Of a DNA stretch of 64,000 nucleotides, positions 10,750 through 22,589 are shown piece after piece (position 1 is the stretch's first letter; the number at the start of each line of letters is the position of its first letter). The position numbers were made by a program, and so were the translations under genes. The notes under the pieces are model-generated. The model made no database searches. It was given only the letters and a program-made list of their open reading frames with translations, and had not been told where the DNA came from. The stretch covers positions 124,001 through 188,000 of the forward strand of contig JARVKI010000022.1 in assembly GCA_036674765.1 (NCBI GenBank), written 5' to 3'. The stretch is from Seiridium cupressi. Its lineage: Eukaryota > Ascomycota > Sordariomycetes > Amphisphaeriales > Sporocadaceae.

Positions 10750-12548
10750 ATGATGGTTCTACGCCACTTCAAAGGCGTGCCCCTGTGGTTAAGCGCTTCC
10801 ATTGTCACAGCATGCAATGCATTGGTTTTTGGGTAACTTGGCCATCCTCAATCACAGAATGTGCCATCTAGCTGATGTGCTCATAGGATGGACACTGGCA
10901 CCATTGGTCCCGTAACCACGATGGATTCTTTCTTGACCACTTTCGGCCAATTTTCTTCCACGATGCATGGTGTGATCGTATCGTCCATCCTCCTCCCGGG
11001 CGCCCTGGCGGCTCTGATCGCGGGCATCCTGGCTGACCGCTACGGCCGCACCCGCATGATCGCTATTGGTTCTGTGGTTTTCGGCATTGGAGCCGCCTTG
11101 GAGACCGCTTCGTTCCGTCTCGCCATGTTCATTGTGGGCCGGCTGATCAAGGGCGCTGGCGAGGGCATTTTTCTTTCGACCGTTTACGTTCATGTCTGCG
11201 AAATTTGCCCGGCCAAGAAGAGGGGCATCGTCAGCGCCGTTCCCCAGTTCTTGATTACGCTCGGTTTGGTCATGGGCTTTTTCATCTCCTACGGGACCGC
11301 TAGCCTCGAGGGCTCTATCAGCTGGCGACTACCCATTGCCATCCAAGCGTTCCTTGCCTTCTCCAACGCGACCCTGTGCTCTCTCGTTCCGCCCAGTCCG
11401 CGCTGGCTGCAGGCGAAAGGCCGGTCAGAGGAGGCGCGGGCCATCGTCGCGCAGCTCGGCCTAGGCGATGCGGAGCAGGCAGAGCTTCTTTCCAGCTCCG
11501 CCAGCGGGCTTGAGCACTCTCCCGACTCGACATTTTGGGAGAACATCAAGCAGACAATACACGAGTTCAGAGAGGCGTTCTCGGCTCCCTTCCGAACCAG
11601 GACCATCTTTGGATGTTTCCTCATGGCGATGCAACAATTCAGTGGTATCGACGGCGTGTTGTGAGTACTTCATTGGGTCCCTTATTGCCTCCCTGAGACT
11701 GATATCGGGGGCGGAATCAATGCCTTAAGAATCAAATATACTTAAAACCCGTCTCAGCATCCCCATAACTTATCCACGAGAGTAATTACTAACATTGATT
11801 CGGTGTAGGTACTACGCGCCTATCCTGCTCCAGCAAGCTGGAATAAGTTCTAGCCAAGCTAGCTTCCTTGCATCAGGCGTCTCGGCACTGCTTATCATGG
11901 CCGTGACCATACCCGCGACCTTGTTTGCGGACAGGTGGGAGCGCAAGACATCCACCCTGGTCGGCGGGACCCTGATCTTTGTCCTCATGCTGCTCATGGG
12001 CTCGCTATATGCTGCGGGCGAGGTACATGCCGACCATGGCGCAGGTCGATGGGTAGTTATTGTCAGCATCTACTTGTTTGCAGTAGTGTTTAGTGTGACG
12101 TGGGCTATTGGGATAAGGTCGTTCCTGATCGAAAGCCTACCAAGGAAGACAAGGAGTAGTGCGGCGAGCTTGGGACAAGGGAGTAACTGGGTACGTCGTT
12201 GCTGATTCTTACACCATCATCCCCCTTCTCCTTTTCTCCTTTTCTCGCGTTTCCCCTCTAACTATTAAAATACCACTGGGAACTAATTCGTAGCAGCTTG
12301 CAAATTATGTCGTGGCTTTGACGACCCCGGTTTTCATCTCGAGTTCTTCTTTTGGAGCGTACTACTTTTTTGCCTTTTGTTCGCTATTCACAACCCTCAT
12401 GTGTGTCTTATTCATGTACGAGACGAAGGGTCACAGCTTAGAGGTGATCGAGCAGAGGTATATGGAGAGGCAGAGTCGAACAACAGGTCACTGGAAATTG
12501 AGTTCCAAGGGCTTTAGGTTGAGGAGGATCAGGGGAACTCAGGCATGA
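10750..12548 (+). CDS. MFS sugar transporter
   Basis: Four exons are inferred at 10750-10832, 10887-11660, 11809-12190 and 12297-12548, giving 496 residues. The first intron lies after the first helix, and splicing creates the FGMDTGTIGPVT pattern of fungal hexose porters (normally GYDTG). The sequence then shows DRYGRTR between helices 2 and 3, GRLIKGAGEG, an SPRWL motif with the central loop, QQFSGIDG, FADRWERK and ESLPRKTR. The C-terminal YETKGHSLE corresponds to the PETKG signature with P replaced by Y. Length and twelve-helix pattern fit the family. The protein should sit in the plasma membrane and act as a sugar/H+ symporter or facilitator; substrate is unknown. An ATG at 10753 is an alternative start. 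Confidence 0.93.
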
Positions 12549-13325
12549 GAAGAATGTTATTCTCTGCTGTGGTCTGCCGATGTTGGTATACCTTGCATCA
12601 GATCGCCAAGCTTCTCAAGTATCGGCCGACACAAAGATGAGCGGAAGAGGTTGTGTCGTCAATGTATATGTATTGAATGATCAGCATCGGCTCTGGTCTT
12701 GAGCGTATAAAGTATAAACTTAGGAAACGCCCTCCTTGCATATGCGCAATATTGTATGCTTAAGTGATCAGCCAGCAGCGTAAGTCTAGACTTGGTACCA
12801 TTGTGCAAGTCATTGTGCAAAACCTTCGAGTTCGCCACTTGCCTTTCGAGCATTATACGAGTCGTGGTCGAAACATTGCCCCAAAACGGCAATGATGAAA
12901 TAGTTAATGCTCGCCCCGGCGCTTCGGCATAGTGGTGCCCCCGCATGTATGGGACAGGACCAATCACAAGGCGGCGATTGCTATCTTCATATGTCACTTC
13001 GGAGCCGTGCCTGGAACCCCGCCCCGGCCTAGGCTACGCTGCTCTTTAGCGACCTCGACTGTGGCTGAGCGCGTGACAGGTCACAGGGCACAGGGGCATT
13101 CTGGGTCCTCCGCCCGGGCGCTTCCCAGCCAGCAGCATCGTGGCCCGCCTTAGCGGAGGATCCAGTTCCAGGATCACGGAAAGCAAGCATGCCGACGTGA
13201 GGTACGCTACTTCTCCCTCTTCAATCAATGCTTTGGGAGACAGCCGCGTTGCACTATCTCGGTCATATGATCATGTCTCCGATCGCGCGTTCGTACTCGG
13301 CACGGTAGAAGGAACTGTACACGAC
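12549..13325. other. Intergenic region
   Basis: No gene is supported. Holds the transporter terminator region and the promoter of the downstream Zn2Cys6 regulator. Confidence 0.5.
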
Positions 13326-14964
13326 ATGCCTCCGCGAAGATCCCACAAAAAGTCTCGGGCGGGCTGCCGGAGGTGTAAGACCAGGAAAATCAAAGTACCT
13401 TACTTGTCACCCCCCGTGTATACCGTGGGCTATAGTCAAGGTGCCGCCGCTAACAATCGCTTCCTTCTTCCAGTGCGATGAGACCCATCCGCGATGCGGC
13501 AACTGCGTCAAGCACGGCGTCGCTTGCGACTTCGAGCACCCTGCGCTTGCAGAGCAGCTCGCGATACCAGAGACCCCTACCACCACGAGTGCAACCTCCC
13601 CCAGCTTCTGCGACAGCCCCGTCACCAACAGAACTCCCCCGACTCCGGTCATGCCAGCCGGCGCACCGGTGCCTTTGAAGATGTATCGACAGGTCGATCC
13701 ACCCAGCTTGAGCACCGCGACCAAGGATAACAGGATGATGGAGCTGAAGCTGCTCCATCACTACACGACCATAACGTGCAAGACCCTGTTGATAGCCGAT
13801 CCTATGAGCGAGGCCATCTTCAGAGATACCGTCCCGGGCCTTGCCTTTGGCGGAGCCAACTTCCTAGCCGACGCTATACTTGCTGTTTCTGCGTTGCACA
13901 TGCGCTCGGCACAACCTCAGGACCAGGCCCTGGTGCGTGCCAGCCATGCCTACATGGCTTCGTCGCTGTCAGAGTACAGCGACAACCTGAGCAAGGGCAT
14001 AAATTCGTCGAATGCCGAGGCTCTGTTTCTGACGGCCACCCTCATCGCTTTTCAGTCAACCGCTTCACGGATATTCATGCGTGAAGACGGTGGCGATACA
14101 AAAGATCGCAGCGGCGGCTACTCCCTGCCTCTATCCTGGTTTCATTCGTTCCAGGGAGTCAAGACCATTGTGGCGACTAGCTGGCAATGGTTACGCAACA
14201 GCGGAATTGTCGTGCCCATTATCCAGTCCCAGCCAGCGTTGGATCTCAATATGAGTTCGGAGGGTAATACTTTCTTTGGAAGTCTACTGGATGGAATGGA
14301 AGACGAGCTTACGGCCATGGATCCCGACCCGGAGACACGAAATAAGACGCGGCAGGGGTACCAACATGCCGTTGCGGTCTTGAACTGGGCACACAAGATC
14401 CCGCTCACAGGGGCGCCGATAGTATTCCTTGCCACCGTGTCGCGGCGATATATGGAAGTGCTGCAGGCTCGTCGACCACGGGCTCTCGCCATCCTTGCTT
14501 CATTTTTTGGTATGCTGAAGAGTCTAGACAGTATCTGGTGGCTCAAGGGCATAGCACGCCGGGAAGTCATGGGTATTTTGTCCCTCTTTGACCCGGACGA
14601 CCAGGAGTGGTGGTCCCGACTCCAGTGGCCTGTGCGCATGGCTGTGTACGACGGCGACGTAATACCCTCCGATGTCTGGGGCGCTGATTGGACAGCTGGG
14701 ATATCCCTTTTGGATCAGTCCAGCCAGACGAGTGGAGGGTTTGTATCACATATTGAGCTACTGAGCCAGATGACTCATGTCATGCAGAGCATGCCCCATG
14801 TGTCGGCCGAAACGATCGCTGAGACGGCTTACGAGACCGTTGAGGCACAAATCACGGCCCAAGACCTCATGTCGCAGACTCGGAACCTGGCACAGGAGAC
14901 AGGCCAGCATGAAGGGCATGATCTAAATATACAGAATCTGGCCTGCATGCTGGCGCTTGACTGA
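13326..14964 (+). CDS. Zn2Cys6 transcription factor, Upc2/Ecm22-like layout
   Basis: Exons at 13326-13394 and 13474-14964 give 519 residues. The intron (GTACCT...CAG, 79 bp) splits the zinc cluster just before the third Cys. Spliced, residues 14-41 show C-x2-C-x6-C-x6-C-x2-C-x6-C, a textbook binuclear cluster, preceded by a basic RRSHKKSRAG arm. A Pro/Ser/Thr-rich linker with no clear coiled coil follows. From about residue 98 comes a helical domain beginning MELKLLHHYTTITCKTL, the pattern typical of fungal Upc2/Ecm22-like regulators. It should be a nuclear DNA-binding regulator. Many such proteins do not control sterols, so the target is unknown. The gene follows the sugar transporter on the same strand, so local regulation of that gene is plausible. 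Confidence 0.92.
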
Positions 14965-15452
14965 GACCAGAGGTCTCTCGAAGGGGATACAATCTATGAT
15001 ACACTCAGTCTCGGCTTCAAATCTGCCGTTGGAATCTCTCAACCACATCACAGATATGTACCTTGCTACTCGCCAAGAACGAAACGGGCTCGAGCCGCCA
15101 GTCTCGAAGACGCGGGAAAGATGACTATAATCTCACTTTACAGAGGGCAAATAGGCGAATCTGGGCGCGCCGATCGCCTCTTTCCGAGGCTTTCGCTTAG
15201 TCTGTTAGGAAATGCTCACTTCGGTTGTGGCATTCCCGAACCTCCATTGTATCAGTCTCGTAGGCGTTGCGGCAACAGTGGCAGGCCGAGCCTAGCAATA
15301 TTCGACCTCAGGTACCAGACCTGGACGGGTCCGAGACATAATAATCACGTATGTAGATGTGCACATTACGTAGAACAACCAAGTAAAATTTCAAAACCCC
15401 AAGTATGACCGCTATGCAATGACCAGACTAAACGAAGACTATGCTCGAGAGG
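14965..15452. other. Intergenic region between convergent genes
   Basis: About 490 bp between two 3' ends; nothing beyond terminator context is seen. Confidence 0.5.
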
Positions 15453-17976
15453 CTAAATATTAATGGATACCTTCTCTCCGACCTGTATCGTTGGATGCTG
15501 CGCGTCTCTTGTGCTAGCCTCCGCGGTCGAGGGCAAGTGGCACATGTGCGTACCGAAGAAGACCTTGCCGTCGAACCTCCGCGTTTTCGTCAACGTTACA
15601 AAGGGTTCTTCGCTCTTTGCCGCCGTCTCTTGGTCAATACAAACCATGTGGCACCTTCTACACGAGCCTAGCATCTTGAAATCCTGCCGTCCGATCCGGA
15701 TTGACGACCAGTGGTCTTCCGAGTACGCGAAAGACTCATCGGGCGCCTGGGTCGATCTTGAGCCAATCACAACATTGGCGCGAAATACATCCGCAGAGAC
15801 GGGCTGGCCGCCGCGGGAGGTAATCTCACGATTTAAGACGGCGAGGCTCGAAAGGTTTATGGCGAGAATAGGGGACTCGTTGGAGAGAAGGATACGGCGT
15901 TGTTCGCCCTCCGTGTCGGAATCTGGCGGTGTCGCCACGCCGGGGAAACTACCGGGGAGCGGGCGTCGGACAGGCCTTGATGGTACGTTCTGGTGTGTTT
16001 GTAGATGCGCTTTGGCATGTCGTGTGCTACTGCCTTGACCACCTGGCGGAAACCTAGCCAGGGCGCAAGGTACGCCGAGGATGAGTGAAAAAAAGTTGTT
16101 GATTTCGGGGGAGATATATTTTTGTGCCGTGATCTGCTCGCCACACACGCGGGATGCTTGACGCTCGAAGTGCGCTGACGTCTCTAGGAAACTTGGGTTC
16201 GCGGAGAGAGGAATCGCGATATTCGATGGCATGTGCTCTGGAAGCGGTCCACCGTATGACACATTTAGACAACCGTTGTCGAAATCGATAGTTGGCCGCA
16301 GCAGAGCCATGCGTGGATGTCGCTTCTGGCTCAACGCTTGTCCTGTTCCGCTATGGACGAGGCACCATTCCCTATCCCATGCGAGACCTTCCGGTCGAAC
16401 AACCCAGGGCACCCCTTTTGGCACGCAATACCTACCACAACTCTTGATTGGATATATCAATACATCCTCGACATAAAGCTCATGTTCTTCGCCGCTTTCA
16501 GTGGCACGGCTCACAGCTGATGGCTCAGCATGCTCAATTCGATAGAATTCGTCGATAAAAGCGACAAATTTGTCCACGTCGGACATGGTACTCATTGCCC
16601 CTAAACTCACGCGGATTACACCTGTCGGCTTGCCGCAGATGATGTCGTTCTCATCTCCACAACGAAAACCGGACGAAAAGTTCCGCTTCATTTCCCAAGG
16701 GTCCAATCCCAAAGCCGTTGCAATACCCCCAGGATTGCAAAGCCCGCCCGTACGGATATGGAATTTCTTCAACGTCGCCAACTTCTCAAATTCTGCAAGG
16801 CTGACCCATGCACCATGACTGTTTCGCAGGTTGAATGCCACAACAGGTCCTGCACCTAATGTCCGCTGTCGTTGTGCCTCACCCGGCGAGTAAATTGTAC
16901 ACACTGGAGTTTTGTTGCCATGTCGTAAAGCGGCTAGCCGAGTATGCAATCGTTGAATTAGAAAAGATGTATGTGACGAGACGTTTCTCATGGTACCGAA
17001 AAGCTCGTTGTAAACGTCTAGGGCAGCATCTAGTGCGATAATATTGTGAATAGGTAGAGTGCCATCTTCGAGCGATTCATGCAGGCTCTGTGCTTTCGAA
17101 GCATGCCATTGTTCTTTTACACAAACGACCATGTCGACAGTGCCTCCTCCAAAGTACTTTCTATACTGGAAGATGGAAGCTGCCTGGCGGCGAACAATTA
17201 GAGCGCCCAGGTCCGGGAAGCCAAAAATCTTGTAAAAGCTCAGTACCGTAAAATCTGGGGCCGATTCCGGGTCTCCCAAATCAAGTGGCGATGTAGAAGC
17301 ATATGCTGCGGCATCTAGTAGCGTATAGAAGCCCTCAGCCGTTGTTCTCCCTCTATTACGCAAGCGCCTCGACCAATCCAGGGGGAGGCGCTGGCCATCC
17401 AGATTGGATTGAGCAGGGTATGCAAAAAGCGTCGATTTCGTCAAGCTTTTCAGCTCGTCGGGCGGCGGCTCATCATCGATCCAGCTTTCTACGGCCGCGT
17501 CGTCAAGACAGCAACTATTTCTAGCTTCCTCACGTACGCCTACCAAGCTGGTATGGCAAGTTTGATGATACGCATATGCAAAGCCTTCAGGCGCAGCTCG
17601 GAATGCTTCGGTGACCAGTTTGATGCCCGCAGTGGTATTTGCTACAAAGACAAGATCGAATTCGGACGGGTCAGCATTGAAAAATTGCAATATCTTCAAC
17701 CGAATATCATCGATACGAGAAGTTGACGCTTGCGAAGACGAAGAACCAGAATGAGGGTTTCCGTAAAGGTTTGATACCATATCAGCTGAGAACCTTTCAA
17801 TAAGAGACTTCGCATACAGCGTGGTCCCCGCATGATCGAGATATACTTGATCTATCGGAGTATCAATACAATTCCTTCTCCGAGATGGGTGAATCCTGAC
17901 CTTTCAGCATAGGGTACTCCTTTTCTCGGAGCGTCTCTATGGCGGCGTTGTAAGCCGCCCTGCCTCTTTCCGTCAT
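15453..17976 (-). CDS. hxB: Molybdenum cofactor sulfurase
   Basis: Exons at 17976-17901 and 17851-15453 give 824 residues. A 49 bp intron (GTCAGG...ATAG) is needed to join the N-terminus (ending EKEYPMLK) to DQVYLDHAGTTLY, which starts the cysteine-desulfurase fold. The start ATG is the first after an in-frame stop. An aminotransferase class V domain spans about 26-440, with the PLP-binding Lys in SFYKIFG (K233) and the persulfide Cys in RTGGLCNPGG (C397). A MOSC_N beta-barrel and a MOSC domain follow, with a C-terminal CRRCHMVCID motif. The enzyme adds the terminal sulfur to the molybdenum cofactor of xanthine dehydrogenase and nicotinate hydroxylase. Full-length and apparently intact. Symbol by homology with Aspergillus hxB. 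Confidence 0.95.
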
Positions 17977-18542
17977 CTTGATAAGACGGCTCTGTGTCTT
18001 TCATCCAGGCTGGTACAGTCCCAACCGCTGCATGATCTAATAGGAGCATGCTGGTGGCGGAGAAAAGGCCATTGGAATATGTCGACAGCGCAAATCTGCG
18101 AAAGGAAATGTCATGGACAAAGGTTGACATTGAACAATTGGAAACTCTTAGCAGTGGCAACGTTCTCGCTATCATCACCGCCGGCCGGTTGTTAGCGGAG
18201 TTCGCCCTCCTCCACGGCTTGCGCTTGGCTCCAGAGGGGCATGAATTAGCCCCTGGAGAATTGGGTAGGACAAGCCCGAGGCCCAGCTCTGGTGGCACAG
18301 TGGGCCCATAGCACGTGGCTGTCGACACTAGCCACACTCTATGCGCCCGTGGTGCCAGGCGCGAATTGGGCTAGCCCATTGGCGATGCGACGCGTCCGAT
18401 CGCGTAGTGGGGCGTGTCTTAATTACTCGAGATCTCGCGTCGACCCACGTCTAAAAGTACTTCGCAAGCGCTCGGAACCTTCACCAGCTTCACTTCTTTC
18501 CTTGGACATCACTGTTGGAATACTCGAGTTGTGGCAGTAACT
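17977..18542. promoter_or_regulatory. Divergent promoter of Moco sulfurase and CDC6
   Basis: 566 bp between the two starts. It contains an MCB palindrome at 18390-18395 and other CGCG-containing words nearby. Confidence 0.6.
18390..18395. promoter_or_regulatory. Candidate MCB element (ACGCGT)
   Basis: A perfect ACGCGT palindrome lies 148 bp upstream of the Cdc6 ATG. ACGCGT is the site of the MBF (Mbp1-Swi6) G1/S factor, which controls cdc18 in fission yeast. Function here is inferred. A chance match in 566 bp has roughly a one-in-seven probability. Confidence 0.45.
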
Positions 18543-20515
18543 ATGGCGAGAAGCACACTTGGAAAGCGAACAAGAAGCGCGGGCGAGATTGGTAAGTCTA
18601 CACCCGCAAATAGGGGAAACCACAACTGACCATGTCGATCCAGAGGCCGACCTGCCCTTGAAACGAGCAAAGCGCCAGACTCGCAGTTCCCTTCACAATG
18701 ACGAGAATGAGGATCCCGAGTCCATCACCATTTCCGAGGAGTGCATTCAGGAGGCAGTGCTTGCTGAGATTACGGAAGAGTCTCTTTCCAGCGCACTTTC
18801 TCTAGACGTGGACCGTGATGCGGATCTGGGCCGGAGGTCAAGATCCAAGGGCAAGATAACGGGTAACTACAACCAACACGTTGTTCCCCGATGAACCTCG
18901 GCTAACACCAAGCGAAGCGAATTACAACCCTCTTACGCCAACTACTCCTCGGTTCCGAGATGCACTTGCCAAAGTGCCCGTCACACCCCGTCATCGGGTC
19001 ATGAGCGCAGGAAGAGTCTCCAAGCGATCGACACCTCAGACACCCCTTACGCCGACTGCAGTACAAACGGTCTATCACCACGCCAGACAACTCTTTTCCC
19101 GAAGTGCCGATCCTGGTCAATTGGTCGGACGGGACGATGAACGACGGCAATTAAAAGTCTTCCTTGAGCGATGCTCCCAGTCCAGTCCGGGCGGATGTCT
19201 CTATGTCAGTGGACCACCGGGGACTGGCAAGAGTGCCATGGTCAACGAAATCACTCAAGCGGTCGTTGAAGCATCCGCTGTGAAGAAGGTGTACATCAAC
19301 TGCATGAGCATCAAGTCGTCCAAGGATCTTTACACGACTCTTCTAGACCTCCTTCACGAGGACTCTGATATTACCGAGGCAGATGCTGCCTCAACCTTGC
19401 AAACGCTGTTCATGCCAAAGAGGAAGACATCGGATGTCTACATGGTTGTGCTGGACGAAATCGATCACATTTTGACGCTCGACCTGGAAAGCTTGTACAA
19501 TGTCTTTGAGTGGTCGCTCCAAAAGACATCGCGCCTCGTGCTGGTCGGAATTGCCAATGCATTGGACTTGACTGATCGATTTCTGCCACGCCTCAAGTCT
19601 CGCAACCTGAAACCGGAACTCCTACCATTCTTGCCGTACTCGGCAGCTCAAATCAAGACTATCATCACTACACGCCTCAGGAGTCTCGTACCAGAAGGAG
19701 CGCCGCTGCCATTCATACACCCTGCGGCTATTGAGCTTTGCTCGCGAAAGGTGTCCAGTCAGACAGGAGACTTGAGAAAAGCATTCGAGATATGCCGGAG
19801 AGCTATCGACCTAGTAGAGATGGAAACCAAACAAAAACATGACGCAGAGATCAAGGAGCAGATTCTACTTGCTTCGCCTTCACGTAAGGTACTGGGCGAA
19901 AACAACAACTTGTCATCGCCATCAAAGGGGAATTCCGGTAAGAGCATCTCGGCTGCTCTCATCACAAGTCTCAGGAGTCTTACCGTTGAGACTGCGCCTA
20001 GAGTCAGTATTGGTCATCTCAACAAAGTCACCGCGGCGGCGTTCAGCCATGGGACGAGCCAGCGACTGAAGACTTTGAACCTGCAACAGAAAGCTGCACT
20101 CTGCTCATTGGTCGCACTCGAGAAACGCAACAGGGCGTCCAAGGAGTCTGTTCTCGCTACGCCTTCCAAGTCACATACCACGGCGCCCACCATTAAAACA
20201 TTGTACGATACATATTGCAAACTGTGCACGGAAGACTCGATGTTGCACCCCCTATCGAGCTCGGAGTTTCGGGAAGTCATGAGCAGTCTCGAGACGTTGT
20301 CCCTCGTCAGCGTCGTCGATGGGAAGACGGGCTCCTTTTCCATTGCTCAAACACCTAGCAAAAGGGGCAGGCGCGGCGGGTTTGGCGCGAGTGTTGGGCT
20401 GGCCGATGAGAAGAGGGTAGCCAGTTGTGTGGGAGAAAAAGAAATGGAACAGGCTATAGAGGGTATTGAATCAGGCATTTTGCAAAGCATTTTGACGGGC
20501 GAGGTGTTGGGTTAG
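18543..20515 (+). CDS. cdc6: Cdc6/Cdc18 replication licensing AAA+ ATPase
   Basis: Exons at 18543-18591, 18644-18862 and 18918-20515 give 621 residues. The second intron is 55 bp with a CTAAC branch site. The third-exon start was chosen because only that AG keeps frame. The N-terminus has a Lys/Arg-rich nuclear signal (KRAKRQ), then several S/TP sites within about 60 residues (TPTTPRF, VTPRHR, STPQTPLTP), typical of CDK-controlled Cdc6. The AAA+ core has Walker A GPPGTGKS (188-195) and Walker B VVLDEID (266-272), and a C-terminal winged-helix segment. The product loads MCM2-7 on ORC-bound origins in G1. Orc1 is less likely because no BAH domain is present and the length fits Cdc6. Confidence 0.93.
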
Positions 20516-22589
20516 ATTTTCTTTCGGCATTTGGCATAGAGAATATTGCATGCATGGCGTCTGGAGTTGGATCCACGGTACGGATTCATGGTAGGACCAC
20601 ATCAAAACATTGCAGTTGCAGGAAAAGGCAGATAGCTTGAAAGCAACGAGGAGAACTCGGAATAGATGTCTAATCTTGATGATGGATATTATGCCTGTGT
20701 ACGGACCAGCCCGTTTCTCCCTTCGAGAAAGTACACTTAGGCTGGCAACAGGCTTGATCACTTCTTGGGTGCTTCACGACAAGCTTTGGATAAGAATGAC
20801 GGAAGACAGCCATTGGCCTGCGCTGTAGCATTTGCTTGCTTGGCCAAGTACATATTAATCTAGCTCGTGCCCATCTTGGCGAAATGGTTCCGCGTCATGA
20901 CTAAGAGGCTGACGAAAATGATATTTTATGCTGGCTCGTACGGAGCGTACAAAGCTATGTTTCTCCTTTGCTGCTCTCTCAACTATCCCTTCTTCCGTCT
21001 CTTCATTTGGAGGCTTCAAGACGCCCACTCCGCGCCAGGCCAAACAACGTGTGCAAAGTCACCTAACCTAGCGCTAAGCACTAGGTTAAGCATGTAAGAA
21101 GCAGCTTACAGACCAAGCCCACTATTCTTTCTGTACACTCCCCAGTCCCAGAAGGCCGAGCTCCTGTCCAGCGCGCAAAGTCAGACCAGTGGGACGAAAG
21201 GAGCAGTCGATGCAACGACAACAAAATGACACGGTCGACAGTCCCTGCTGAATGGTGGCGCGTCTATGCCCCAGGGCATTGACGGTCGTTTGGTCACATC
21301 AAAATAGGTTTGCATTCATACGTACGCCGCCTCTGAGATTCGGGGCACAGCAAATACATGGTGGCAAGGACAGACCATATGCGTGGCTACATTGTTGCCA
21401 GCTCTGGCACCAACGCAACCGGTGCAACCCATAAGTTCAATGAAGCTTTCCACTTGCTTACCCGGGCACAAGCTGAAAGTCAACATGCAATACAATGGTG
21501 ACTTCCACTACGTATCTACATTGTATCTGGGTTCAAGTGGGCCATGCTGGAATCCACTGTGACGGTCTGAGTGCGACTGTCATGGTCACACCCCAGGCCC
21601 AGAACAGTAAAGTATGAGCGTCTGCATATCTCTCTTCCGCCATGTCAGACCTCCAGGGACCATCCAATGGGGACGACACCGCTGCGGTGTTTCAAACCTC
21701 AGCTGCCCAGACTTCTTCAGTCACAGAGTCCACCTGTGGGCACGAACGAGCCTTTTGTTTCGGAGAGACGCCGACCAAGATGGAGGAGGCCTTCTTCCAG
21801 ATAACCGGGCTACGGTGAAATTCCATGTTGCTCGGTGGGAGCAGTGAGTTTGCGCGCTGGAGACTCTCGGGACGCTGGACAGGCGTTTACTTGTTCATCA
21901 CACATTGGCCGGTAGGTGCAATTTAGAGATGCCGCATGACACAGGCCCGGGTTCGCCGTTTGGTTGACACGCGACGGGTGAAGGAGGTCCAGCCTCCAAA
22001 ACTTGAGAGTTCAAGACGGGGACAGACGCGCCCAAGCAGCTGGAACCTCAGGGCCCCCGTAAGCTCCGACGCAACAGCCCGAACTCTCCCCTCCCTTTTT
22101 CAACGCTGCCTCCCCCTCCTCCAATCCGTTTCGTCTAACTACCTCACACGGCAAAGCAAGCGACACGGCCAGATTGTTCTTAGTTCCTGGGCACCCGCCT
22201 CATACCAAGACGCCAAGACCATCCACAACTTCCGCACATGCAACTTTCCAAGACTTGCTTCAACTCAAAAGCAGTTCCATTCAGCATTCCAAACCTTCCA
22301 TTGTCGCCATCCGCGGCGGCGCTCCTACAGACGGGACAACCGACGAGGTCCCAATTGCGCCCTCGCCTGACCGCTAGGCTTCGACGCCGTGTGTGCGTGT
22401 GCGTGTGCGTGTGCGTGTGCGTGTATCTATCCCTCTCAAAGGGTCTTGACGTCCGGACCCGGGGATCCCGGGGCGCGCCCATTCATTGCGGCGGCGACGT
22501 AATCGACAGCTGATCAGTACTGACGCATCCGAGTCGTGTCGTGCCATGCCAGGCGCGCACGCCGTCGTCAATTGTGAGACACTGAATAG
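20516..22589. other. 2.1 kb intergenic region upstream of palF
   Basis: No gene is supported. The right part is probably the palF promoter and leader. It carries a GTGTGC microsatellite at 22388-22426. PacC-type words GCCARG lie at 20843-20848, 22212-22217 and 22548-22553. Confidence 0.5.
22388..22426. repeat. Alternating purine-pyrimidine microsatellite (GTGTGC)n
   Basis: A 39-base run of strictly alternating pyrimidine and purine, mostly GTGTGC units. It lies about 165 bp upstream of the palF start, probably in the 5' leader. Confidence 0.9.
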
